Assembly: GCA_008508345.1 (NCBI GenBank)
Contig: QNGE01000297.1
Coordinates: 51,249-115,248 of the forward strand
DNA: 64,000 nucleotides
Reading direction: 5' to 3'
Origin: Paragonimus westermani
Lineage: Eukaryota > Platyhelminthes > Trematoda > Plagiorchiida > Troglotrematidae
The notes beneath the pieces were generated by a model. It was not told the DNA's origin. It worked only from the letters and a program-made list of their open reading frames with translations, and made no database searches. Positions 11,861 through 24,200 of the stretch are shown piece by piece. The translations under genes and the position numbers were made by a program. How positions within the stretch are numbered: the first letter of the stretch is position 1; every line of letters begins with the position of its first letter.

Positions 11861-12010
11861 TATTGGTGGACGGGGTGGATAAGAGCTTGGGTTCGCAGAG
11901 CAAACGGTTGTCGGTTCGATCCTCTCTTTCAGACTGTCTCCATCTGATGAGTCCAAACGGTCAGGGATTGCCCGTTTGAGTATCAGTATCAAGCAGAGTT
12001 GTATATAACA
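11861..12010 (+). repeat. tRNA-derived SINE with hammerhead-like block
   Basis: GGGGTGGATAAGAGCTT (11872-11888) resembles an A box and CGGTTCGATCCTC (11912-11924) is a near-perfect B box. From 11944 the hammerhead strand CTGATGAGTCC is exact, followed by AAAC and GGTCAGGGA, where an active ribozyme would have a GGACGAAA-type return strand. Core box 1 is thus intact and box 2 is decayed. It faces the similar SINE at 11591-11700 in the opposite orientation, with about 160 bases between them. Confidence 0.6.
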
Positions 12011-13990
12011 TGTCCAGCTTTTGTGACGGTTACCAGTACAAACTAGCAGTCCAAAATGCACCGTTTCCTTCCACACTAAGAGGTTGTAAAACAACCAATA
12101 ACTCAAATATGGATGAGATGCATTTTCTTTATCCTAGGAGGCCCATGACCATGCGACTGGCACGTTACTAACAGGTGAATAACGAGGCTGATAATTACGA
12201 ACCTTCAGAAAAACGCATTCTTGAGTTTTCTGACCATCAAAAAAAGGTTTTTGTTGATATACACTGTATTGATGCATTGCTTAGTTGTAAAATTGTAACA
12301 GACATCCACTAGCTAGCGCCACTGATAAGCTTGCCACAGAAGCCCTGCGCGTTTTTGTCCAAGCTATGCACATTAAAGTTCGTTTGATTCCAGAAGTCTA
12401 CGGTACTTAGATTTCCATCTTTATTTTGAAACCTTCTGCACAAATAGCCAACGAAGGTCAGTGGAGAGAGTTTTCTATGTCAGATGGAAACCAGCACATT
12501 TGACTGACTGTGAGCAGGATGTGCAAAATTATGGTGTCGTTTGGTTTGGTGCTTCAGAAGTGACATACTTCTTTCAGAGTGCGTGAAGTGGACATTTGAC
12601 AGCTGTACCACATAAACCAGAACCATGTGAGAGGCGTCAAGCATCGTTCCTTTTTCAATGACGGTTCGGTTTTTAGGCAGAAGGTTCAAATTTCACCTAT
12701 GCTTGTTCACGGTGGAACTGATGAACAAGAGCATATTTTTCCAGGGGCTTTTATAAACTGTCCATCAGCGAAGAGGCAATCTGGTTCTGTGTGACCTGTC
12801 AGGGTTCCAATTGAAGTGACACATCTCGAGCGGGGCCAAAGGAGATATTTTGATGGCGATTTTGTGGAACACCACTTGTTAAATTTACATTCGATGGATA
12901 TAGCCGACTTCTCAACATGTTCATTCGACTTACTGAATGACCTCCAGTTCCAAACCGAAGTCTCTTACTGGGACGTTACGGCGGTATGTGAACACATGTA
13001 GGCAACAAAATGTCATAGATGCCATCTACTTACACTATACTAACTTACTGATACGTGGACTTTTCTTCGGATTCAGGTCCCTAAACATCGGAACCGCACG
13101 TTTTTTTATTTAAGTGGGTCAGTCCACATTCTGTTAACCATGCCAAGCCAGGAGATAACTTTTGCCTCCGTTTAGAACACTTCCAACCTGGAGATACCCC
13201 CCCCCGCCAGAATAGTGTCGCATGGAGCAGCTCCATTTATTAATTCTGGAAGATGGTCAATGTCTCAAGCAGAGGTCGACGAGACAAAACCATCTTTAGT
13301 CACACATCCTTCCGGTAAATTCGACGCAAATTCCTCAATGTTCCTGAATCCCATTAGGGGAATGTGGAGTCGATAAACACAGTGTCATGAATGAACCTGT
13401 TATGACTCGACCTTAGGCTTATAACGTATCCGCAGTTCAGTTGAAAGCTATACGAATAAGTATCTATTATTTCATCTCCCTACTTTCTAGCCGAAAGGTG
13501 ACTAGGTCAATATTGTTCGGTTTCTTGCACCGCACATCCCCTGTGGACAACCAGCGCCATGAGAGGGTGAGACGATAAATCTTCATTGTAACACATGACT
13601 GCAACTGTCAGTCAATCTCATCGAGGAAGTGAATTCAATGGTACTGTCAGACTGCAGCATATTCACGCCTATAAATGCTATGCAAGAAATCATTCTGCGA
13701 AAGAATAAAAGAGGGAACGGGATAGAAATGCCCAGCTATGCTTATAGAAAAAAAATAAACCAGTAAAGAAAGTAATAACAACATTAATTAAGACAGAAAA
13801 ATAGTATTAACGTAAGGGGAATATTAAATCTGATAAGACGACAATAAATGCCCTGGATGTGCAACTACATAAGAATAATAGTGTAAAATAAACTGACCTA
13901 AAGGATATCACTTATGGCAGGTCCAGGAATAGAGAATACTAACAGTCAACGAGCGTATACTTGTACACCATACCACTGTTCTGTGTAATC
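12010..13990. other. No recognisable feature
   Basis: No family resemblance. There is a run of C at 13197-13205 and an AT-rich, purine-rich stretch at about 13690-13810. Confidence 0.4.
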
Positions 13991-13994
13991 ACTT

Positions 13995-14870
13995 CACTTG
14001 AGTCCTATTTCAACAAGCAATCGCCCTGCAATAGTGAAATTTGTTCCTGTACAATGTGGCCGTTCTCTCCTTCTCCATCTTCAGCTCGTAACAGTGGAGT
14101 TGCATGATCGGCTCCACTTTGGTCTAGTAGCCGCTTTCAACTCCAGAGAAACGTTTCAGCATTTTGAAGACCTGACTGAGATCCCTTCCTGACCCGTAAG
14201 CTTTCTGCAACTCCCCTCAGTCTTCTTGTTATGGTTTAATAACCGTACTTAAAAACACACCGGTGAACCTCCGTTGCGCTTTTCCTAGTGCCATGCAGTT
14301 CTTAACCTAATGTGGTGACCAGATTTGCACTCGATATTCTAAATGAGACCTTCATATACGTCTTGTAAAACGTTAAAAAGCATTCCGTTTAGTGAGAGGC
14401 GAACGTTTGCGTCGCACATATGACGTTCTATTCACCATTTTTTACAACCTGAGGATGTTGCACAACCACCGTAAAGTCACCTGATATGAACACTTCGATG
14501 GCTTTGACGGTGGTCACTTCCTGAACGAACTTTCTTTCTCTCCGCCCACTTACCAATTTGTGGGCTCTTGAAGAAAAACCAGCGAGCAGCTGGCTGCAAT
14601 TATCAACTTTCAAGGTGGGCTGTCAATTCTCAGAAGAAAGAATGATTCTGTCTAGGCCTTCTGACATGCAAACCCTATCCGGATTCTCTAACATCCCCAT
14701 GATATCTACAAAGGCGTAGAGGGGCTTCAGAATGCTTATTTACATCGACAATGAGCAACAGGAATAACACTGCCGCCAGCACGGATCTCAAAGGTATATC
14801 GCTAAGTACCATACGCTCTATGGTTCCTAAACCTACGTAGAACGACCATTCCGTCAAGATATCCCGCAGT
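13995..14870 (-). mobile_element. CR1-type LINE, C-terminal RT portion, decayed
   Basis: On the minus strand, blocks of a CR1/jockey-like RT can be read in order. DIPLRSVLAAVLFLLLIVDV (within 14675-14857) corresponds to the SGVPQGSVLGPLLFLLYVND motif. AIEVFISGDFTVVVQHPQV (within 14428-14613) corresponds to the E-x-D-L-G-V-x-x-S block after the catalytic motif. RSHLEYRVQIWSPH near 14303-14345 is the highly conserved RPHLEYCVQAWSP block, followed by KAQRRFTGVF (about 14257-14286) and a C-terminal tail. The frame changes between blocks and the YADD position is lost (CRYHGDV), so this is a pseudogene. It is the 3' portion of its element; its upstream part is absent because another LINE piece follows at once. 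Confidence 0.75.
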
Positions 14871-15036
14871 CATTTCGGCAGTCTTTGGGGGAGTCTAAAG
14901 ATTCCAAGCTTAATCAGGATCTACTGACAGTTCACTGAATCAGTCACCTTCTTAAATTTCAACTAGCACACCTCACCTCTCTCCCTCTTTTGACCAACCT
15001 CACGTTTTGACAAGCTACCAGCCGTATAAAAAGCTC

Positions 15037-15250
15037 TTACTTTTTGTCAAGAAATTTATCTCCATTAACCCCAGCCATATCAGTTGATCTATTCAGGAAC
15101 AATTTTCTATCAAATGCACAGGCGTCTATTATTTTGGCAACCTTGACATCGTCCACCACAGCTTGTGCCAGCCGGTGTGTACAAACCCTCTTTGTGAGAT
15201 TGTAGATCCTCATTACAAAAGCATACACGGAGCTTGCTAACACAAGGAAA
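15037..15250 (-). pseudogene. Second CR1-type LINE fragment (RT catalytic region)
   Basis: The open minus-strand frame 15037-15243 reads MRIYNLTKRVCTHRL then VVDDVKVAKIIDACAFDRKL and DMAGVNGDKF. This matches the IYINDLT....FADDVKVAKII...L..L..WA..NGM.F order of CR1-type RT, with FADD changed to VVDD. Because the neighbouring fragment at 13995-14870 covers the same part of the protein with different sequence, this is a separate element and not its continuation. Most of this piece is duplicated at 16559-16733, where the frame is cut off at an N and its final residues are false. Confidence 0.65.
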
Positions 15251-16557
15251 AATGTTCATGTGGATTTGTGTGAACGACATACAAACTGGAAGTTAATCTA
15301 GTGAGCCTGTTACACAGAAACAGGAGATACCTATCACAACCATCATATTCAGTCCCTTCCTGGTCAACTTTTAGTGAGCACCCAATGTCCTTAAAGTAAT
15401 TATTTCACCCTCTAATTGAGTGTACACCTCCTTTCAGGCTCATTCGACAGCCTGTTAATATGCCATCCTTCCTGACTGGAATTATTTGATACATAAGACG
15501 GATAATCCAAGTTAAAAGGTTGGTAGAAGGACAAACTCTAGTGTACCAGCTTATATATAGCATATTTGAAACATGCATAGCCATCCAGAATCTTGCTAAC
15601 TTGTCGCTCCTCGCAAGTTTCCTGAGAATCACGAAGATAAATCACGTACTCCGCTAGCTTTTCTCTGTTTCCTGAACCCATCCGGCAACTGATTCGCTAG
15701 TGAATCAGTGGTTCAGCTATATAGTCTTCTTGGTATTCACGTACATTGGTAGGAACTTCCAAGATGGTTGACCTTTGCGTTATCACGTTACTTCTCTTCT
15801 TTCTACGATGAACTCGTATTCGAATAAGTTTTTTGTGGACTAAATTTCCTGCCACATGGTCTAATGAACAAGGACGGCTCACCCCACATGGATTTGTCCA
15901 CCCTATATCACGAGCGCTTCAGAGATGACGACGAGACCCCAATTCCCACTCGGAATCACTTTGGTGTACGAATTCACGACAACCATCCGGGCTAGACTCA
16001 CAACAGTCACGACTGACCTCTTGACTAAGGTAACAACACACACTAACTACAAACTCCTTTACAGTTAATTCAACAAGTGTCACTTCGATCGGACAAGAAA
16101 AAATTCAACACAACTAGTACGAGCAAAGATTGGTGACAAACTGACACGACCAAAAGTTCACTTCTCACAGTGGATACGGATAACGGAAATGACCACTTCA
16201 AGTTCTAGAACGAAACGGTACTAGACAGAACACAAACACGATAGGCATGTAAATTCATCGACGTCGAAACTCAAACAGAAAACACGTGAACCTAAGCTAA
16301 ATCTATGAACTGATCAGAAACAGATTGAATGGGAGCATCACCTTACCAACGGATGGTTGGCCATGTCACATAAATTACGTAATTTTTCTTCTTCCACTGA
16401 CAACTTGTTAGCTATGCAAACATCCCACCGGAAGTATCTGGGATCATTGTGTTCGCAAGATAAAAGAATATGGACTCCAACCAGGCTTTAATATCCCCAA
16501 ACCCTTGGAAATGATATCCACATCACTCAACTCAGTACATTAATCAAGGTAATTTGA
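15069..16557 (+). repeat. 1,489-bp duplicated segment, copy 1 (probable assembly artefact)
   Basis: Bases 15069-16557 are repeated at 16559-18047 with offset 1490. Every stretch I compared was identical, and the two translated frames in both copies are the same. The copies are separated by a single N at 16558. Two contig ends that overlap but were joined through a one-base gap would give exactly this. Beyond the LINE piece at the left edge, the unit holds open frames 15405-15632 and 15697-15882 (-). The first has an STNLLTWI string reminiscent of the LINE RT block CLTNLL and may be more of the second CR1-type fragment; the other is unrecognised. Confidence 0.9.
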
Positions 16558-16558
16558 N
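16558..16558. other. Single undetermined base at contig join
   Basis: One N lies exactly between the two copies of the 1,489-bp segment. It marks a contig join, not a biological base. Confidence 0.95.
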
Positions 16559-18047
16559 CCCCAGCCATATCAGTTGATCTATTCAGGAACAATTTTCTAT
16601 CAAATGCACAGGCGTCTATTATTTTGGCAACCTTGACATCGTCCACCACAGCTTGTGCCAGCCGGTGTGTACAAACCCTCTTTGTGAGATTGTAGATCCT
16701 CATTACAAAAGCATACACGGAGCTTGCTAACACAAGGAAAAATGTTCATGTGGATTTGTGTGAACGACATACAAACTGGAAGTTAATCTAGTGAGCCTGT
16801 TACACAGAAACAGGAGATACCTATCACAACCATCATATTCAGTCCCTTCCTGGTCAACTTTTAGTGAGCACCCAATGTCCTTAAAGTAATTATTTCACCC
16901 TCTAATTGAGTGTACACCTCCTTTCAGGCTCATTCGACAGCCTGTTAATATGCCATCCTTCCTGACTGGAATTATTTGATACATAAGACGGATAATCCAA
17001 GTTAAAAGGTTGGTAGAAGGACAAACTCTAGTGTACCAGCTTATATATAGCATATTTGAAACATGCATAGCCATCCAGAATCTTGCTAACTTGTCGCTCC
17101 TCGCAAGTTTCCTGAGAATCACGAAGATAAATCACGTACTCCGCTAGCTTTTCTCTGTTTCCTGAACCCATCCGGCAACTGATTCGCTAGTGAATCAGTG
17201 GTTCAGCTATATAGTCTTCTTGGTATTCACGTACATTGGTAGGAACTTCCAAGATGGTTGACCTTTGCGTTATCACGTTACTTCTCTTCTTTCTACGATG
17301 AACTCGTATTCGAATAAGTTTTTTGTGGACTAAATTTCCTGCCACATGGTCTAATGAACAAGGACGGCTCACCCCACATGGATTTGTCCACCCTATATCA
17401 CGAGCGCTTCAGAGATGACGACGAGACCCCAATTCCCACTCGGAATCACTTTGGTGTACGAATTCACGACAACCATCCGGGCTAGACTCACAACAGTCAC
17501 GACTGACCTCTTGACTAAGGTAACAACACACACTAACTACAAACTCCTTTACAGTTAATTCAACAAGTGTCACTTCGATCGGACAAGAAAAAATTCAACA
17601 CAACTAGTACGAGCAAAGATTGGTGACAAACTGACACGACCAAAAGTTCACTTCTCACAGTGGATACGGATAACGGAAATGACCACTTCAAGTTCTAGAA
17701 CGAAACGGTACTAGACAGAACACAAACACGATAGGCATGTAAATTCATCGACGTCGAAACTCAAACAGAAAACACGTGAACCTAAGCTAAATCTATGAAC
17801 TGATCAGAAACAGATTGAATGGGAGCATCACCTTACCAACGGATGGTTGGCCATGTCACATAAATTACGTAATTTTTCTTCTTCCACTGACAACTTGTTA
17901 GCTATGCAAACATCCCACCGGAAGTATCTGGGATCATTGTGTTCGCAAGATAAAAGAATATGGACTCCAACCAGGCTTTAATATCCCCAAACCCTTGGAA
18001 ATGATATCCACATCACTCAACTCAGTACATTAATCAAGGTAATTTGA
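16559..18047 (+). repeat. 1,489-bp duplicated segment, copy 2 (probable assembly artefact)
   Basis: Exact-looking repeat of 15069-16557. Its left edge is the N at 16558 and its right edge runs into unique sequence at 18048. Features in it (LINE fragment 16559-16733, frames 16895-17122 and 17187-17372) should not be counted as additional copies. Confidence 0.9.
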
Positions 18048-18462
18048 GACGGCAAACGGAGCACTCCTTTGCAATAAATATAATTGGAGATGATAAACAA
18101 TCCCCAACTTGTGTTTTTTTTTTACTGAGATGAGCCTTTTGATCCACAAAGTATGGACTATGTGTAAATGAAGTCTACATGGAATTAAATGATCCGAAAG
18201 ATGGGGTGTCGAGTCACAAGTTGAAGTAATCATACGACGGTTTAGTACCAAACAAGATACTTCGTGTTCAACAAAACAGGAAAAAGAGGGAGGGGAACCA
18301 AAGAAGCTTTCATTTTTCTGACACAATGCACACGATACCAGTTCGTTTTGTCTAGTTGCACTGCTGACTGTTCAATGAATCAAAAGGTATATTTCATACG
18401 AAAGAAGTTGTATATTCTCCACTGCTACTTATACTGTTGAGTGTCGTGTGTTCGTTTGCAAC
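18048..18462. other. No recognisable feature
   Basis: Contains a run of T at about 18113-18122 and a 98-codon open minus-strand frame (18030-18326) without recognised similarity. Confidence 0.4.
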
Positions 18463-18639
18463 CTAAATGCCAAGCTCGGCGAACATATCAATACCAAGAC
18501 TACCAAGTTCAGCAACTTGACCTCAGTTTTTTGGTTGCATCTCTGAACATNCTAAATGCCAAGCTCGGCGAACATATCAATACCAAGACTACCAAGTTCA
18601 GCAACTTGACCTCAGTTTTTTGGTTGCATCTCTGAACAT
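18463..18639 (+). repeat. 88-bp duplicated segment around an N (probable assembly artefact)
   Basis: Bases 18463-18550 recur at 18552-18639, separated by a single N at 18551. This is the same signature as the larger duplication at 15069-18047. The 64-codon frame that seems to run through the N (18441-18635) is made by this join. Confidence 0.9.
18551..18551. other. Single undetermined base at contig join
   Basis: Second N of the window, again sitting exactly between two identical copies. Confidence 0.95.
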
Positions 18640-21180
18640 AAAGCAAGTTGGCTAGTTTCTACAGGTTTGGTCTTGGTAACGGAGGAATGCAACGGTGTAA
18701 TCAACTCAATCCGAGATGAGACGGACAGTACAAGAATTGTATCGCACATGAGATTAGTATGCAAAACGAACGACCCATTGAGAACAAACAAGCCACTGTA
18801 CCGATATGACGCAAAAATGATGCAGGTTAACAAACAGCTGGTGGTTTAGTGATTAGACTATCTGATTAATGGACGAACTGGAAACGGAAGAGGAATCTAT
18901 GGGTTTGGGAGATTATCACTGTGCAGTCTAACAACATAATGCTTTTCGTTACTTCTTGAAAAAATGGCCTTGCTGCAACAAGCCAATACAGAATAGAAAG
19001 TTACAATTCATGATGGAGTCGATATAGACGTTCGATTTAGGTAATGGACAGACTAACTAACGTCAGCTGCACAACACAAGGAAACGTTGACGAATTAGGT
19101 ACAGTTGTTTGCCAAAATAAATGTGAAAACAAAAGTCAAAAACAGCAGTCTGTACAGTTTTTTGCCTAGCGGTTTTTGCTGTCTCATCCTGTACAAAACA
19201 GCATTGGTAAAAAGGACTATAAGATCACACACACACAGACACGCAAGTGTACACACACCCCACAGACGAGCATTGAAATTCTTCGTTTCCCGCGGAAGTT
19301 TCAGACTGACCATCTTGTTTGTCTGTTAGCAAAGAAGTGACTGTCATCTGTGACTAAAAACAGCCTCAATGAACTGAAGCAGATTTTGATTTGTGGCTAT
19401 GTAAATGATTTTAAATCCATCACTCACGGTGACCGCTTGCCCATAGGCCAATAGAATGTTGACTGCATACTTCACACTGCGCAACATCCGTTGCTGAGGC
19501 CTGTTTTGTCACGCGTTCATTCGAGGCCGAAAAACACTCAGCTACTGGAATGCGTAAATGTCGTTTCTTTTTGCCCACGCAGGTGACCTGGCACCCAACC
19601 TGAAACGGGCAAATACATTGAGATTTGGAGTACGGAAATAGTGGCACATTCGCCAGAGAGAGTGACATTCGATTGGTTGAATGTAGTACCCTAATGGAGG
19701 CTGTGCTGAATGTTCAACCGACTAGAGATATAAGCCGCCGGCTGAGTCATTCTATCAAATCATCAATTTTGTAGGCTATTTGTGAGGTAACGTTTTGCTT
19801 GGACACAGTTATGTTTGGGTGGGCCTAGCGTGCCGCGCAATGGATGCAAGGAAATTACCATTCGAATGAAGCACCGATTGTAGGTGATACGGTTCATTGT
19901 GCAAGATGTCTAAAGTGTATGTCGTCCTAGCACAATGAAGTAAGGTGTAGACCTGAACACTTTTGGATTGCTCTGGCATCAATTTGTTAAAGTCCAAGTA
20001 CTGACCAGTACATGTGGTCTTTTTGTAAATGGTCTTCCTATTGTGTCATGTGACTGTCGCTTATGAGACTGTCAAGCAGGGTTATGTATTGGTCAATCTC
20101 ATGATGAAACGAGAATGATATGTTGAAATTCATTCGATACAACATTGATTGTAAACTCCGCAATAGCTGTCCGGGTGGTGGTTATGAACCCAGCGCCTAC
20201 GTATCGGCGATGCAAAGTCATTCTTTTGGGCGTAGTCGGTAGTTTCCCCTCAAGATGAATCACAGAGGTGTTCACCAAAACACGCTTGAGTGAACCTTGC
20301 ATTGATAACCCGTCTATCTACCGATACTCCTACTCTTGAAGTGAATTTGTGACGTTTGAAATACACTGCAAAATCTGTCGGTCTAGTTCCGTAGAACTTA
20401 AACCGATTCATAAATGTTTTTCAGCGTTTTTCACTGGATCCTTCAGAAGGACGCGGTTGATAAACTAACACCCATAGGAAACCAGGTGACGTTTAGTTTA
20501 ACCGGGAGTGTTACCAATGCAGAATGTATCTTTCACAGCGACTTGAATGAATGATTGAGGTTATTAGTTTCGTCATTAAAGTGTCTATCGTCTTCACCAG
20601 ACGATTATAGCATCCTACAGAGAAGGTTGGGGTTTTGGAAAAGATGATAGGTAGGTGCATCACAATGAAGATATGTGAAACCTGTTTAAATAACTGCGAC
20701 ATTTAGGAAGCAACAACTTGACATCACAAAATAAATGCAGCGGAATTCACTAAATCAGCTAGACAAACGTCAGTGTAATCACCGCACGAACTGCGGACGC
20801 TTTCGAACTATAAATAAAAGTCACTCAAGTACATCACTACTGATTGAATTACATTTAGTTTGTAATTAATGTGATTATTATCGTACAGAAAGCTGTGGTA
20901 CAGGAAACAACTTTCCCACTGATGTAACGCGCCTTTCCCTTACCAAACGTTTTAATACGGCTTGGCTGCTAAATCTGGGTTGCTTCTATGTGGCTTCCGC
21001 TAGTCTACTTGCGCTGAGACAAGAAAGACACGGTTGCGGAAAGCACGCTGTATTGCCAAAAACCAGTTCGACCAAATGAATGAAATGCCTGTAAATACAT
21101 ATCATGAAATGGTGGTGAGTCACTGTCTGCTTGCTTAGGCCACTTCGTTTCCACGTGGCCAACTAAGGCCAAATCCATAG
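18640..21180. other. No recognisable feature
   Basis: No family resemblance. A short CA/TG-rich patch lies at about 19225-19260; both strands stay open for about 73 codons around it (19095-19329), which is a low-complexity effect. A minus-strand frame at 19420-19668 is unrecognised. Confidence 0.4.
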
Positions 21181-21284
21181 GCGTTAGTTTCTCGGGCTGG
21201 CGTGACACCCCCACTCACTTGCACGTATGCTGGCTTTAGTTTCTCGAGCTGACGTGACACCCCCACTCACTTGCACGTATCCTG
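21181..21284 (+). repeat. 52-bp tandem repeat, two units
   Basis: Units 21181-21232 and 21233-21284 differ at about four positions. They share TTAGTTTCTCG and CGTGACACCCCCACTCACTT. The following 21285-21325 (CGACGTGCC then a C run) looks like a worn third unit. No coding role seen. Confidence 0.85.
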
Positions 21285-24200
21285 CTTGTCGGCCCGACGT
21301 GCCCTCCCCCCCCAGCGCTTTGTTACTGTCTCATTTCGTCAGCCCTCACCGCGGCCCTGGATGGTCTGAAGTGATGACAGGTTTCATCAGCCGTCACCGA
21401 TGTCCTGACTAGATTGTTTTGATGAGTTTGCCTCCTAACACCTACATTCCTTGTGTTTTAATTCTTCATCATTTCCAGTGTTTCTGCAGCTTCATAGTTT
21501 AGTGTGGTATGGAAAGTTGCATATAACTAAGGTTAACTGTTAACATAGACAACACAGTATCACACACTATCTCATGGAGAAACGTGTATTAGTTTGGGCT
21601 AACGAACGCTCATTAGAATTGGTGCTGAACCTTAATGTTTGTAACCTCCTAGCTTGATCAGGAAATAAGTACCAGAAGTGCAGCACACAGTCCAGTTTTT
21701 CCTCTTATGGCACGACCAAGCGTTGAGGGCGTTCGTTGCTGTTCGCATAAGCAGCGTCGGTATGGAAGTATAAACATCCATTTATACCCAGAGATGATAT
21801 CGGTGTAGTTGCACATGCTCTTGTAGTCCAAACCGTTTGTACTGTTTCTTGTTGTATGCACAACTGATTGTTTAATAAATTATGCCGAACAATTTTTATG
21901 ATAGTAGTTAAACGGGTTGTCAGGAAATTTGCGAATGCCATAGGTATTGTTTGCTTTATTCAACCTCCCACGGGGAAAATTTTCACTTTTCACAGACTAT
22001 AGTAGTCCATGAAAATTTGTGCATTTCTGTACTAACATCTATGGTGCATCTAAATTATTTTGGTAGCCAACTGAACACATTCATCTCACTGCACCGATTG
22101 CAAATGTTCCTCTGAATTTGTCCTCAAGGCTGACATTCCTGTGGGTTCGCAGCATGAAGGGTGAGAGTGTTTTGCAGGTAGGAATGAGCGTGTGAAATCA
22201 CAAAACTGAGTCACACAACATAGTTTTACAGCTTGCTTTTCAGATGGCTTTTTACACACACCAATGTGATCTTCGTATAAGTTTCACGGCTTGCAAATAT
22301 TTTTATTCAACTAAAGCTTCTGCTAACGAACAGGTACATATAAGTTGAACACTATTCATGTTTGCATTCGCATTCAGACAAACTAATCAGTCAACTTGTT
22401 TCTAAAAAAGCACTAGAGTCTTATTGGAACTTCTAATAATTACATTTTACGAACCACCATAGGCGGAGACATATTCAGATGAAAGAAGTATAAAGTACAC
22501 ACTGAGGCTACTTCGATTGCCCGTTAGGTGAAGGTCACGACCTACGGAATTCTAGGTGAGAGATGACACCACGTATGTAATACCTGTCATTAAGACCTGA
22601 TTAATTGCTAACGGTTAGTGTCTAAGATTGCACTTTGAGGCACACGTTCTTACTTTTAAAAGACGGAAGTGTCATTCGTCTGAAAGGGACCATTTTTTAA
22701 CACCGTAAAGATAGACATTGATAAATTCTGGTAGTATGGGGGTGGGAAACAATTTGTCATGAACCACAGTTCAGTGCATTTGGATAGTTACTCACATCGA
22801 ATGTAGTTAACGAATACATTAACGGAAATCGTTGAGAGCTTAAAGTTAGTCGACCCATTTTGATCTCTGCAATACTCATTTTGAGATTCTTTGTGGACCA
22901 GGCAGTATTGTAGCATAGCAGTCTCGAAGTACCACAGAGCGAGATCGTGGAATATTATAGAAGTAAAAATTAGCGTGGTTATGCACAGTTGGACACACAA
23001 TGTATAAACGTAGGTCAGTGATAAACAAAATAACTATACGGCCCTTATCCCAGAGAAAACACTTCGAGTAGGTCAACAGATGTGGTCGTCGACGGATAAA
23101 CTCCACATAGTTCACGAATAAGAAACTTGTTAAATCAGTTGCTTGACTGATAGCAGAGCACAACAACCAGCTCACGGTCGACACTGTGCAGAGGAGCCTA
23201 GTCAGTTGGCCCGCTCTAGGAGGCAGATCACATTCGGGAAAAATTGTTAGGGTGAACAGCTGAACCACTGTAATTCCATACCTGCAAACAGGACTACTGC
23301 GTGCATTATAAAGAACGGGATCCGGTATTGACCAAATGCCTGTTAATGGACCGATATATGAATGAATGAGGCAACTGATTATCCTGTACAAAAACCACTC
23401 AAGGCAAAGAAAATCCTCGAACTTTCGGACAAAACACTTCAGTGTCAGAATCTCTGAAAACCAAAGTTTAACAGAATTAACACTCAGATTCTATTAAGTG
23501 CCGTCAGACAACGTGCTAAGAAATGTGTTCGGTCACAATTCGTACACACTATATTTTATGATTGATCTGTTAAAAGTTGTTTCAGAAAGAAAAGTAACTT
23601 TGCATTTCTATGAAGCGCGTCATTTACAACAACTGTGACTGACTGATTAAGACAATCGTCGATTGTCCTACTTATCATATCTTCCTTCTCAGAGAACTGC
23701 CTTCCATTGCATCGTGAAAGGCTGTCAACTCTTGTGCATGCATTATTTTCTTTTGAGCAAAACTTTTTCACAATGTCTTATGAACATTTATAAATAAACT
23801 TTTCTTTTTGTGTTCAAACCAACTATTTGTACCACAACACAACAGCTGGACACACGAATGAACTGTACTATGCTAGGTAAAACATAACCTCCGCCTAAAT
23901 GTCCACCATATGTAATCATGGCCTTCGGTTTTATCTTTTCCTCATAGCTACATTTCACATCAATAGGAAAACTGTACCAACATGTTACTATTGTGTAAGA
24001 AGTTTAAAACTTAAGCTGATTTGTCAACAATGCGCAATTGTCTATAAGAGGCGTAACGTGTAGACACAGAGTCCCTCCACATGCAGAAATCCTGCCGTTC
24101 ATGGTGTGCTGTTGACTAAACCTCCTAGAACCATACAGGAAGCCATTAATGGGGTTTGATATAAAATCAGTCCCCGAAGACCGTGCTTACTTGCCCATTG

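Noticed and set aside
18441..18635. 64-codon frame with an internal unknown residue
   Set aside because: It runs through the N at 18551 and repeats its own sequence on both sides; produced by the assembly join.
19225..19260. CRISPR-like or satellite array
   Set aside because: Only a short imperfect CA patch; no spaced direct repeats. No CRISPR-like array exists in the window.
22876..23391. 171-codon minus-strand frame as a gene
   Set aside because: Non-ATG start, no domain, length expected about once by chance in this window; part resembles a repeat.
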